From an uncultured Lentisphaeria bacterium (lineage in GTDB: Bacteria > Verrucomicrobiota > Lentisphaeria > Victivallales > Victivallaceae), in assembly GCA_937888615.1 (NCBI GenBank), contig CALABZ010000046.1, positions 1 through 46,140 of the forward strand: a stretch of 46,140 nucleotides of DNA, in the 5' to 3' direction. Positions 17,678 to 26,399 of this stretch are shown here, in pieces. Position numbers and translations under genes: made by a program. The notes under the pieces are model-generated. The model did not search any database. It saw only the letters and a list, made by a program, of their open reading frames with translations, and was not told where the DNA came from. Position 1 is the first letter of the stretch, and every line of letters starts with the position of its first letter.

Positions 17678-18244
17678 TTATTTGGAGCCGGGACGATCAA
17701 GCGGAGCACCATCCCTGCAGAGCGGGCATGAATCCGGTTCATAAGTCGCCAGCTCCAGTTTGAGCAGACTGCAATGGGGCACGTCAAAAGAGGCCTGCCC
17801 GCCGCTACGGTCCACGATCACCGCCACACCGACCACGTCGCCGCCGAAACTGCGGACCAGGTCGATCGTCTGCTGGACACGGCCGCCGCGAGTGACCACA
17901 TCCTCGGCCACCAGCACTTTTTCGCCCGGCTTGATGCTGAAACCGCGTTTCAGTACGAGTTCGCCGTCTTCCTTGTCGGCGAAAATCGCGCGCACACCGA
18001 GGGCGCGGGCAAGTTCCTGGCCGACGATCAAACCGCCGACCGCGGGCGAGATCACGCAGTCGATCTTCTCTCCCTTGAAGTTTTCAGCCAGGGCGCGGCA
18101 GGCTTTTTCGGCCTTGTCGGGGTATTGAAGGAGCAGGGCCGCCTGGAAGAACTGGTTGCTGTGCAGTCCGCTGCGGAGCTGAAAATGTCCATTCAACAAC
18201 GCCTTGGCATCGATCATCATCTGGGTAATTTCCTGAGGTGTCAT
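17678..18244 (-). CDS. pyrE: Orotate phosphoribosyltransferase
   Basis: This enzyme makes OMP from orotate and PRPP in pyrimidine synthesis. It has 188 aa starting at ATG 18244 (MTPQEITQMMIDAKALL), preceded by AGGA. The frame is open further upstream, but that part overlaps the previous gene and has no family similarity. Motifs: SGLHSNQFFQAALLLQ near residue 27, ISPAVGGLIVGQELAR near 65, the PRPP-binding VLVAEDVVTRGGRV near 108-121, and a C-terminal CPLC. The C-terminal extension with CPLCRDG places it in the longer orotate phosphoribosyltransferase subgroup. Confidence 0.94.
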   Translation of the reverse strand: MTPQEITQMMIDAKALLNGHFQLRSGLHSNQFFQAALLLQYPDKAEKACRALAENFKGEKIDCVISPAVGGLIVGQELARALGVRAIFADKEDGELVLKRGFSIKPGEKVLVAEDVVTRGGRVQQTIDLVRSFGGDVVGVAVIVDRSGGQASFDVPHCSLLKLELATYEPDSCPLCRDGAPLDRPGSK

Positions 18245-18269
18245 TTTATTTTGAAATCCTGTTTTTTTA

Positions 18270-18668
18270 TTAATTGAAGGTATCCGCGGAAGCCGGTTTG
18301 ATCCAGAGGTGGAAGTCAACCTGCCTGCCGCCAAGGTCAAGGGTAATCAGGGTATTGAGACGGGTCAGGAGCAGGGCATACGGAATCTTGACGCTGCCGC
18401 CGGCCACATTTACCGAAACGTTGCTGGAGCCGAGAATGTCTTCGGCATTGCCGATGGCCTCCACCAGAATCAGCATCCGCCGCAGTTTGTCCTTCAACTC
18501 GGCGTCCAGCATATAGGTGCGATGGCATCTCGGGCAGACCGCCTGAAAATCACGTCCGGTGATATCCGCCAAATTAAATTTGACGATTCCCTCGCATTGT
18601 TCATCCAGACAATGAAAATCAATCAAAGCCTTAATTCCCTTGTCGGCTTTCTTTCGCGTTCCAGCCAT
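18270..18668 (-). CDS. Conserved-looking protein with an N-terminal zinc ribbon, function unknown
   Basis: 132 aa, family not recognised. A basic N-terminus (residues 1-13) is followed by C20-x4-C25 and C45-x2-C48, likely one four-Cys zinc site. The rest is a predicted alpha/beta domain without motifs: a helix rich in Leu/Arg at about 55-75, then beta strands such as NVSVNVAGG and TLITLDLGGRQVDFHLWI. It is the first gene of the operon leading to pyrE (25-nt gap) and secA. GGAG lies just before the ATG. A role in gene regulation is possible but unsupported. Confidence 0.8.
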   Translation of the reverse strand: MAGTRKKADKGIKALIDFHCLDEQCEGIVKFNLADITGRDFQAVCPRCHRTYMLDAELKDKLRRMLILVEAIGNAEDILGSSNVSVNVAGGSVKIPYALLLTRLNTLITLDLGGRQVDFHLWIKPASADTFN

Positions 18669-18780
18669 TCGTATATCTCCTGATTAACCATATAACGATA
18701 AAAGATTCTGGTAATATAGAGCCTTATGACGATTTTTAAAGTGACAACCGGAATTTAAATCAAGTTTTTTCCGAAACCTC

Positions 18781-18808
18781 TTGAAAAATCCAAACCCGGC
18801 AGTATATT
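18781..18808 (+). promoter_or_regulatory. Promoter of the tRNA-Gly gene
   Basis: TTGAAA at 18781-18786, 16-bp spacer, TATATT at 18803-18808. The predicted start point falls about 13 nt before the mature tRNA 5' end at 18828. Confidence 0.6.
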
Positions 18809-18827
18809 ATCCATCCAAAACCACTAA

Positions 18828-18901
18828 GCGGGTGTAGCAAAATGGTTATGCTCCAGCTTCCCAAGCTGGCCACGACGGTTCGATTCCGTTCACCCGCTCC
18901 A
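18828..18901 (+). tRNA. tRNA-Gly (anticodon CCC)
   Basis: 74 nt including an encoded CCA. Acceptor stem GCGGGTG pairs with CACCCGC, discriminator T, then CCA. The D arm is GCA...TGC with GG in its loop. The anticodon stem CCAGC/GCTGG holds loop TTCCCAA, which gives anticodon CCC. The T stem GACGG/CCGTT holds loop TTCGATT. The body resembles bacterial tRNA-Gly(CCC). A short T run follows immediately (18903-18908). Confidence 0.95.
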
Positions 18902-18908
18902 ATTTTTT

Positions 18909-20075
18909 CTACGATCCCGTCATCTGCCGCAGTTTCTTCATCCATTCGACGCCTTCCCGGTTTCCGGGCTTGAGTTCCAGAAATTTCGCACAACTGGCCT
19001 CCGCCTCGCGGATACGTCCCAGGCGTTCCAATACCCGGCTTTCAAACAGCCAGGCCGGGGCGTAACGGGGATTGATGGTCCGGGCCCGCCGCAGGTCTTC
19101 GAGGGCGTTCTCGTATTCGCCAAGCGCGTTTTTGACGGCGGCGCGGCCGATGAAAGCACGAACCTCCTGCGGTTTCAGGTAAGCAATCCGGTCATAGTCG
19201 ATAATCGCGCCGATCAGATTATTCTGCGCGTACTTCAAATCGCCGCGCCGGTAGTAGCAGTCCAGGTTACGGTCGGGGTTCAGTGCGATGGCCCGGTCAT
19301 AATCCTGCAGGGCCGTACGGGGTTCGTCCAACGCCTCCCACACCTCGCCGCGCCGGTAATATGCCCGGCTGAAATCGGGTTTCAGTTTGATGGCAATATC
19401 CAGGTCGGCGAGGGCCTCCCGCAACTGCCCCTCCCTGTATTTCAGAAAGCCGAGACGGCAATACGGATAGGCGTATTCGGGGTCGAGGCGAATCGACATT
19501 TCCAGATCGTTGCGGGCACGGCCGGGTTCGCCCAGTTCGGACAGGGCATAACCGCGGATGTAATACGCCCTGGCGTCGTCGCGGCGGAACTCCAGCACCT
19601 CGTCGGCGTCGCTCAACGCACCCCGATAATCCTTCATTTCCACCCGGACCACCGCCCGGTAATAGAAGGCGTCGAAATACAGCGGATTCAGTTCAACGGC
19701 CTTGCTGAAATCGTCCGCCGCCGCCGTAAAATCCTCAAGCGCGGCTCTCGCCAGTCCACGGTTGAAATAAACCACCGCGGCATTATGATCCAGCGCCAGC
19801 GCCGTGTCGTAATCCGCGATCGCCTTGCGGTAGTCCCCGACAGCGAACCGGAAATTGCCGCGTTTCCCGTAGGGGACCGACTTGCCGGGCGCAAGGGCGA
19901 CGGCCTGGTTGTACTCATCCAGAGCGCCTTCGACATTGCCGGACTGTTGCTTCCGCAACGCCTCCCGGTAATGTTCCTCAAGCCGGCGTCGCCTGCCGGT
20001 GTCATGCCACACATAGATCAGCAATGCCGACGAAATCGCAATCGGCACGATGTAACGGTAATCAAATTTTCTCAT
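18909..20075 (-). CDS. Membrane-anchored TPR protein with ten repeats
   Basis: 388 aa. A basic N-terminus and one membrane helix (YIVPIAISSALLIYVW, about residues 8-23) suggest an inner-membrane anchor with the rest outside the cytoplasm. From about residue 35, ten consecutive 34-residue tetratricopeptide repeats follow the pattern Y-x-x-RG-x8-GD-Y-x-x-AL-x-DY-x-x-A-x-x-L-x-P. The final part (AEASCAKFLELKPGNREG) resembles the end of the larger TPR protein upstream, so the two are paralogues. It is 57 nt downstream of that gene and probably cotranscribed. TPR solenoids bind protein partners; the partner is unknown. Confidence 0.88.
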   Translation of the reverse strand: MRKFDYRYIVPIAISSALLIYVWHDTGRRRRLEEHYREALRKQQSGNVEGALDEYNQAVALAPGKSVPYGKRGNFRFAVGDYRKAIADYDTALALDHNAAVVYFNRGLARAALEDFTAAADDFSKAVELNPLYFDAFYYRAVVRVEMKDYRGALSDADEVLEFRRDDARAYYIRGYALSELGEPGRARNDLEMSIRLDPEYAYPYCRLGFLKYREGQLREALADLDIAIKLKPDFSRAYYRRGEVWEALDEPRTALQDYDRAIALNPDRNLDCYYRRGDLKYAQNNLIGAIIDYDRIAYLKPQEVRAFIGRAAVKNALGEYENALEDLRRARTINPRYAPAWLFESRVLERLGRIREAEASCAKFLELKPGNREGVEWMKKLRQMTGS

Positions 20076-20132
20076 TCAATCATTCAAAACCATAATTTTC
20101 ATTCACAAAACCCCGCGCCGGTACGTTCCTTA

Positions 20133-22955
20133 TTATTGGCCTCCGGCACTTTTCCGGCGCAGTTCCTCCAGATATTTCGCGCCCCCGGCATCTCCGGGAG
20201 CCAGCCGACAATAGACCTCGCAGGTTTTGACGGCTTCCTTCATGCGGTCCAGCTCCGCCAGAATCCGACTCTTGCCGAGGTACGGGGGAGCATAGCGCGG
20301 ATCAAGCGCGATGGCGCGGTTGAAATCGGCCAGCGCGGCATCTTTTTCACCGAGGTCGTATTTGACCGTACCGCGATTGCTGTAGGCGGCCACATATTCG
20401 GGTTCAAGCTCAATGGCTTTACTGAAATCGCGGACGGCGGCGGCGAATTCGCCACGATCGTAATGAAGCAGTCCGCGGTTGTTGTAGGCCAACGCGATGC
20501 CTGATTCAAGTTCGATAGCCTTATTGTAATCAAGCAATGCATCCTCTTTTTCGCCGCGCAGAAACCGCAGATAACCGCGGTTGCTGTAGGCCATGGCCAG
20601 CTTCGGATCAAGCTTGATTGCGGTATTCCAGTCCGCCAGCGCCCCGTCCTGATCGTCTTTGCGAAACCGCACGTAACCACGGTTATTGTAGGCGACGGCC
20701 AGCTTGGGCGCGAGCTTCAGGGCTTTTCCGTAATCGGCGGCGGCTTCGTCCAGCTTTTCATTGGCGGCATAAACCATGCCACGATTGTTATAAGCGTCGG
20801 CCAACGCGGCGTCAAGCTTGATCGCGGTGTTGAGATCATCCATGGCATCTTCGTTCTGACCGGCTTCGTATTTCAGCGAACCGCGCCCGTTGTAGGCTTC
20901 GGCGAATCCAGGATCAAGCTCGATACAGCGGTTGTAGTCCGCCATCGCGCCGTTACGGTCCCCCGACCGCTTCCGAAAAGCCGCCCGATCGCAGAACGCC
21001 CCGGCGGACTCGGGAGCCAGCCGCACGGCGTTGTCAAAATCCGCCAGCGCTCCTTTCGCATCTCCGGCCGACTCTTTCAGCCGGGCGCGGCGGCAGTAAG
21101 CCTCCGCATTCACGGACTCCAGGGCGATGCAGCGGTTAAAATCGTTCATGGCGTCCTTGTCTTTGCCCTGCGCCGCCAGACAGCATCCGCGATCGTAATA
21201 ATACGCCGCGACCTCGGGTTTCAGTTCGATGGCTTTGTTCAAATCCTTCAACGCGGCGGGGGAGTCACCCGCAAGCCTGCCCCGCAGATGGTATGCGGGA
21301 GCACAGGCGGGGTCCAGTTCCACCGCTTTGGCGCAGTCCTGCAAGGCGCCCTTGCGGTCGCCGAGTTTCTCCCGGATCGAACCGCGAACCTGATAAACCT
21401 CGGCACTCCAGGGTGCCTTGCGAACGGTATTGTCGGCGTCTTTCAACGCGCCTTCGCAATCCCCCTGAATCTCTTTCAAGCGGGCCCGATTGAGATAAGC
21501 CTCATAATACAAGGGGCTGATGGAGGCCGCTTTATCGAAATCCGCCCGGGCTCCGTCATAATCCTCAAGGCTCATTTTCGCCAATCCACGGCCATTGTAT
21601 GCGGGGGGATAATCGGAAGCCACCCGGACGGCGGCCTCGAAATCGGCCAGCGCCGCCTTTGAATCACCCCGTTCCAACAGTATTTTTCCGCGCCCGATGA
21701 AAGGAGTGGAGTGTTTATCGTTGATCTTGATCGCCTGATTGAAGCATTCGAGGGCTTCCGCCGGCTTGCCCTCTTTGTACCTCAATTCGCCAAGGCTGCA
21801 ATATGCGTTGAAATTGCGGGGGTCGAGTTCGAGCAGGTGTTGGTAATCGGCGGCGGCGCCATCGCGATTCCTGAGCTGTTCTTTTGCCCATCCGCGATAT
21901 TCAAGGGTAGAAAGAATATCGGGGCGAAGCTTCCATGCTTTATCCAAATCAGCCAGCGCCCCCTGATAATCCCGCAATTCCATTTTAATAGTGGCACGGT
22001 TCTGATAGACCAAGCCATCCTTCGGATCAAGCTGGATTGAACGAGTATAATCCGCCACGGCTTCTTTTAGACGCCGGGCGGAATGTCTGGCACTGCCGCG
22101 CAACTGATACGCGACCGCTGACGACGGGTTGAGTTCAATGGCCTTATCGAATTCCGCCTGCGCGGCATTCCAGTCTCTCCGCTGGAGCATCAACATGCCG
22201 CAGGCCATATGGCAATCGAAGTTTTGCGGTTCCAGGGCGATGGCTTTACGGTAATCCGCCCAAGCCCCGTCAAGGTCTCCAAGGTTGTGCTTAAGCCCTC
22301 CCCGCCTGAGGTAAAACAGCGCGACTTCTTCCAATTGAAGCGCCTTATTCAAATCGGCCATGGCTCCGGCATTATCACCGCTCGATGCTTTCAAGGCACC
22401 CCGGGCGCAATAGGCACGGGCGAGCTTCGGGTTCAGCCGCAGCGCCATATCCAGGTCCGCCGCCGCTCCGGTTTTGTCTTTCAGGCAGAGCCGGGCCCGG
22501 CCGCGATTGCAGTATGCCAACGCAAAATCAGGAAAAACCTTCAGCGACTGGTCGAAGTCTTTCAAGGCCTCCGCCCATTCGCCCGCGTCCATGCGGATTT
22601 GGCCGCGATTATTCCACGCCAATGCGAGTTTCGGGTTCAGCGCCAACGCCTTGTCATAATCACTCAACGCTCCCTTCAAGTCGCCGTTCTGCTGACGAAT
22701 CAGCCCGCGTTCATTATAAGCCAGCGCCATTTCGGGATTCAGCGCCAACGCCTTGTCATAATCGTTCAACGCCCCTGCGATATCGCCGCTGTGATACTTG
22801 ATCAGGCCGCGATTGTAAAGCTGTTCCGCGCTCGGCGCATTGACGCCGCCGGTCGGAGCAGATTCTCCCTTGTCGCTGTTGCATCCCCCGGCCAACAGCA
22901 GGGCGCCGCATACGCCCAATACGCCGAACATGCCGTATCCCATCATTCTTTTCAT
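20133..22955 (-). CDS. Large TPR lipoprotein with 26 repeats
   Basis: 940 aa from ATG 22955, which has a strong ribosome site AAGGAG 10 nt upstream; the frame runs on to 23219 but that part enters the divergent recC gene. Residues 1-28 form a lipoprotein signal (MGYGMFGVLGVCGALLLAGG then Cys at about 25). From about residue 45 to the end I count 26 copies of a 34-residue tetratricopeptide repeat with consensus AYNNRG...GD..GAL.DY.KAI.L.P; one copy near residue 570 is shortened by about seven residues. The product is probably a long superhelical scaffold on the periplasmic face of a membrane. It is followed by a smaller paralogue. No enzymatic domain is present. Confidence 0.9.
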   Translation of the reverse strand: MKRMMGYGMFGVLGVCGALLLAGGCNSDKGESAPTGGVNAPSAEQLYNRGLIKYHSGDIAGALNDYDKALALNPEMALAYNERGLIRQQNGDLKGALSDYDKALALNPKLALAWNNRGQIRMDAGEWAEALKDFDQSLKVFPDFALAYCNRGRARLCLKDKTGAAADLDMALRLNPKLARAYCARGALKASSGDNAGAMADLNKALQLEEVALFYLRRGGLKHNLGDLDGAWADYRKAIALEPQNFDCHMACGMLMLQRRDWNAAQAEFDKAIELNPSSAVAYQLRGSARHSARRLKEAVADYTRSIQLDPKDGLVYQNRATIKMELRDYQGALADLDKAWKLRPDILSTLEYRGWAKEQLRNRDGAAADYQHLLELDPRNFNAYCSLGELRYKEGKPAEALECFNQAIKINDKHSTPFIGRGKILLERGDSKAALADFEAAVRVASDYPPAYNGRGLAKMSLEDYDGARADFDKAASISPLYYEAYLNRARLKEIQGDCEGALKDADNTVRKAPWSAEVYQVRGSIREKLGDRKGALQDCAKAVELDPACAPAYHLRGRLAGDSPAALKDLNKAIELKPEVAAYYYDRGCCLAAQGKDKDAMNDFNRCIALESVNAEAYCRRARLKESAGDAKGALADFDNAVRLAPESAGAFCDRAAFRKRSGDRNGAMADYNRCIELDPGFAEAYNGRGSLKYEAGQNEDAMDDLNTAIKLDAALADAYNNRGMVYAANEKLDEAAADYGKALKLAPKLAVAYNNRGYVRFRKDDQDGALADWNTAIKLDPKLAMAYSNRGYLRFLRGEKEDALLDYNKAIELESGIALAYNNRGLLHYDRGEFAAAVRDFSKAIELEPEYVAAYSNRGTVKYDLGEKDAALADFNRAIALDPRYAPPYLGKSRILAELDRMKEAVKTCEVYCRLAPGDAGGAKYLEELRRKSAGGQ

Positions 22956-23138
22956 ATCGCTGAACTCCTTGGTTTTACCTGATAACTCTACCGCAGGTAG
23001 CGCCGTTTTCAAATCGAAATTCGGTTTTTCGCGGGAAAATACGCTTTCTCGATTGCAAATTCCGCCCGGACTTGTAAGTTTTAGGAAATGGTATCGGATG
23101 AACGGCGCCATCGCCACAAGCAGCAGAACATAACGATC

Positions 23139-26100
23139 ATGGGTTTCAATCTTTTCATCAACAACCGAATGGAAATACTGGCCGAAACGTTCGCCGGACA
23201 ACTCCGCGAACACCGCCACGCTTCACCGTTCACTCCCGACCTGGTGGTGGTCCAGAGCGCGGGCATGCAGCACTGGCTGCGCCTCCGCCTTGCCTCCGCC
23301 AACGGCATCTGCGCCAACGTCCAGTTCAAATTTCTGCGAGAGATGGCCGACGAGCTGATGTACTCGGCGCAAGTCATCGAACGCGGCCGGGCGTTCAGCG
23401 AAAACAGCATGTTGTGGATGATCCTGCGCCTTTTTTCCGACGACGTCCTGATGAACGCCCCAGTATTCCGCCACGTCCGCGATTATTTCTCCGACAGCCG
23501 CCCGGAACTGAAAAAATTCCAACTGGCGGACCAGCTCGCGTCGATTTTCGACCGCTACATCATTTACCGCCCGGACTGGCTGCTGGCGTGGGAACGCCAT
23601 GTCGAAGTGCCGGAACTCCGCTCCGATCCCCATGCCCCGTGGCAGGCCGAACTCTGGCGGCACATGGTGGCCCTGGCCGGCGGACCGTGGCATTATGCCG
23701 CATTCCGGGACCGCTTCATCGCGCGGTTGCGAAGCGGTCACGCCGAGTTCCTGCCGGAACGCATCACGATTTTCGGCATTTCCAACATGCCGCGCTTTTT
23801 CCTCGACATCTTCGCCGAATGCGCGAACTTCTGCGAAGTCGATCTTTTTTACCTGAATCCGTGCATGGAGGACTGGAGTTATGCGTACTCGAAACGCGAA
23901 ATCGCCCGGCTCGGCAATCCCCTCACCCCGTGCAATCTCCAGTACCTTTACAGCGGCAACGACCTGCTGGCGTCGTTCGGCCAGGCCGGGCGCGATTATT
24001 TTAAACTGCTGCTCGACCACGTGGAACTCGGCTTCGACGACTGGCTGGTCTCCGACGCCGAAACCGGCCGCAACGCCCCGACCATGCTGACCCAACTCCA
24101 ATCCGATATCCTCGAACTCGGCAACAGCCGCCGCGCCGCGCCCCCGACCCCCGGCGACGACAGCATCATCGTCAACGCCTGTTACAGCGAACAGCGCGAG
24201 ATCGAAGTCCTGCTCGATCAACTCCTGGCCCTGATCAAAAGCGATGCCGTTCCACCCTCCGAAATCGTCGTCATGGCCCCGGACATCACCCAATACGCCC
24301 CCTACATCGAAGCGGTGTTCGGGCAAGCCGATTCCGGCGAGGCCGTCATCCCCTACACCGTCGCCGACCGTCTGTTGACCGCCGACAACTACATTCTCGG
24401 CGCGTTCCTGAAAATCATCGCCCTTCACTCCCGGCGTTTCACCACGCTCGAGGTCATGGAGATTTTCAGCACGCCCGCCGTCTACCGCCGTTTCGACCTG
24501 GACGAAGACGACCTGCCGCTGATCCGCCACCACCTCAACGAAGCCAATATCCGCTGGAGCTGGGACGGCGTCGACAAAGAATATTTCGGCCTGCCCCCGG
24601 ACTTCCTGAACAGTTGGGAATTCGGTTTCGAACGCCTGCTGGCGGGACTGGCCTACGGTCCGACGGACGAACTGATGCGGGGGATCGCCCCCTGCCCGGA
24701 TTTTGAGGGCGACGCGGCGCGCGTGGTCGGTCAATTCAGTTGTTTCGTGCGCGAACTCCACGAAGCCATCGCCGCCATGCGGACCCCCGCGCTACCGGAA
24801 CAGTGGCTCGAGTTTTTTCAACAACTGCTCTCCACCTTTTTCAGCGAATCCAGCGATTATGTTCTTGAGCTCCAGCAGCTCCGCGTCCAACTCGATCGAC
24901 TGGGACTCGACCGCTCCGGCTTCGACGCACCGGTACCGGTCGACGTGATCGCCGATTTCCTGCAGTCGCGCCTGTCGCCGTTGACCCGACCCGGGCGTTT
25001 CTGCCGCGGCGGCGTCACGTTCTGTTCGCTCGCGCCGATGCGCAGTGTGCCGTTTCAGGTTATCGCGCTCCTCGGTATGAATAACGATTCGTTCCCGCGC
25101 AATCCGCGCCGCCCGAACTTCGACCTGCGCGACCATTATCCGCGCCAGGGCGACGTGACCCGGCGCATCGAGGATCGCTATATCTTCCTAGAATCCCTGA
25201 TTTCGGCGCGTGCGCACCTCGTTATCTCGTACATCGGACAGGATATCAAGTCCAACGAAGCGCTCCCTCCGTCGGTGGTGGTCAGCGAGCTGATCGATTA
25301 CCTGAACCGCGCCTACCCCGGTCAGACCGGCGAACGGCTGGTCCGCAAGCACCCGCTCCAACCGTTCAGTCCACGCTATTTCCGGGGAACGCCGCCGCTG
25401 TTTTCGTTCTCGCGCTCCTCCTATCAATGCGCCAACGCCCTGCTGAACCGTCCGGCGGAACCCGAAACGTCCGACCGCTGGCATCTGCCCCCTTCCGCGC
25501 GCACCGGCGAAGACGTCATTCCGCTTCAGGAGCTCTGCCGTTTCCTGAACAATCCGGCCCGGAGTTTCATCGGCAGGCGCCTGAAATCCCGTCTTGAAGT
25601 CCGGCAGGAGGACGAACTTCGCGAAACCGAGAATTTCCAGCTTGACCCCCTCGAACGCTACCAGCTCGCCGATGGCATCCTCGAAATTCTGTTGACTGCC
25701 GCCACCCCCGACGCCGCCTGCCTCGACAATCTGTACGCGAAACTCCACGCCGCCGGAGATCTTCCCGCCGGAGAGAACGGACGCCGCGCGTTCGATTCCG
25801 TCGCCGGGGAATGCCTGGCTATGCGTCAAACCATTCTCGACATAGTCGATGGCGAAGAACCGCTGCGTCCGGTTTCCATCGACATTCAATGTCAAGAATA
25901 CCGTATCACGGGGGTGCTCGACTCGCTGTATCCCGGCAAACAGCTCTTCTACTATTTCTCGAGTTCGTACCAGAAATATTTATTGAATGCGTGGACGTCG
26001 CACCTGGCCCTGCATGCCGCCGGACTGCCGCCGCGCCCGACCCATCTGGTCTGCAAAAACGCCCACCATTACCGAATCGACGAACTGTCACAGGACGAGG

Positions 26101-26399
26101 CCGCTACCGAACTCCGCAACATCGTCGAGTTTTACCGCCACGGCACCAATGAACCGTTCTGCTTTTTCCCGGCGACCTCGGTCACGCTGATTCGCGCTAT
26201 GCTGGAGAACGGTCCCGACGCCGCCGCCCGCGAAGCCCGCAAGAGCTGGTATTCGGACAAGTTTTCCCGGGGCGATGACCAGGACACCTACGTCAAAGCC
26301 TGTTTCGGACCCGACATGCCCCCGCCGAAACTGCTCGAAGCCGCCGCCCGTCCGCTCCTCGAACCGCTGTTGGCGCACTTGAAGGAGGACGGCAAATGA
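23139..26399 (+). CDS. recC: Exodeoxyribonuclease V subunit RecC
   Basis: The Chi-recognising scaffold subunit of RecBCD, 1086 aa from ATG 23139 (MGFNLFINNRMEILAETF), close to E. coli RecC. The N-terminus shows family features such as VVVQSAGMQHWLRLRLA near residue 45, GICANVQF near 65 and ISNMPRFFLDIF near 215. Near residue 655 the helicase-like remnant FCSLAPMRSVPFQVIALLGM and an inactive nuclease-like C-terminal domain follow. Walker motifs are absent, as expected for RecC. An upstream in-frame ATG at 23088 lacks family similarity. It overlaps recB by ATGA at 26396-26399. Confidence 0.94.
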   Translation: MGFNLFINNRMEILAETFAGQLREHRHASPFTPDLVVVQSAGMQHWLRLRLASANGICANVQFKFLREMADELMYSAQVIERGRAFSENSMLWMILRLFSDDVLMNAPVFRHVRDYFSDSRPELKKFQLADQLASIFDRYIIYRPDWLLAWERHVEVPELRSDPHAPWQAELWRHMVALAGGPWHYAAFRDRFIARLRSGHAEFLPERITIFGISNMPRFFLDIFAECANFCEVDLFYLNPCMEDWSYAYSKREIARLGNPLTPCNLQYLYSGNDLLASFGQAGRDYFKLLLDHVELGFDDWLVSDAETGRNAPTMLTQLQSDILELGNSRRAAPPTPGDDSIIVNACYSEQREIEVLLDQLLALIKSDAVPPSEIVVMAPDITQYAPYIEAVFGQADSGEAVIPYTVADRLLTADNYILGAFLKIIALHSRRFTTLEVMEIFSTPAVYRRFDLDEDDLPLIRHHLNEANIRWSWDGVDKEYFGLPPDFLNSWEFGFERLLAGLAYGPTDELMRGIAPCPDFEGDAARVVGQFSCFVRELHEAIAAMRTPALPEQWLEFFQQLLSTFFSESSDYVLELQQLRVQLDRLGLDRSGFDAPVPVDVIADFLQSRLSPLTRPGRFCRGGVTFCSLAPMRSVPFQVIALLGMNNDSFPRNPRRPNFDLRDHYPRQGDVTRRIEDRYIFLESLISARAHLVISYIGQDIKSNEALPPSVVVSELIDYLNRAYPGQTGERLVRKHPLQPFSPRYFRGTPPLFSFSRSSYQCANALLNRPAEPETSDRWHLPPSARTGEDVIPLQELCRFLNNPARSFIGRRLKSRLEVRQEDELRETENFQLDPLERYQLADGILEILLTAATPDAACLDNLYAKLHAAGDLPAGENGRRAFDSVAGECLAMRQTILDIVDGEEPLRPVSIDIQCQEYRITGVLDSLYPGKQLFYYFSSSYQKYLLNAWTSHLALHAAGLPPRPTHLVCKNAHHYRIDELSQDEAATELRNIVEFYRHGTNEPFCFFPATSVTLIRAMLENGPDAAAREARKSWYSDKFSRGDDQDTYVKACFGPDMPPPKLLEAAARPLLEPLLAHLKEDGK

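Noticed and set aside
22988..23000. Hairpin CTACC-GCA-GGTAG in the leader of the TPR lipoprotein
   Set aside because: Only five base pairs with a three-base loop, with no other regulatory mark; chance occurrence is likely.
23223..24761. Long minus-strand open frame (512 codons) opposite recC
   Set aside because: No domain seen and complete overlap with recC; shadow frame.
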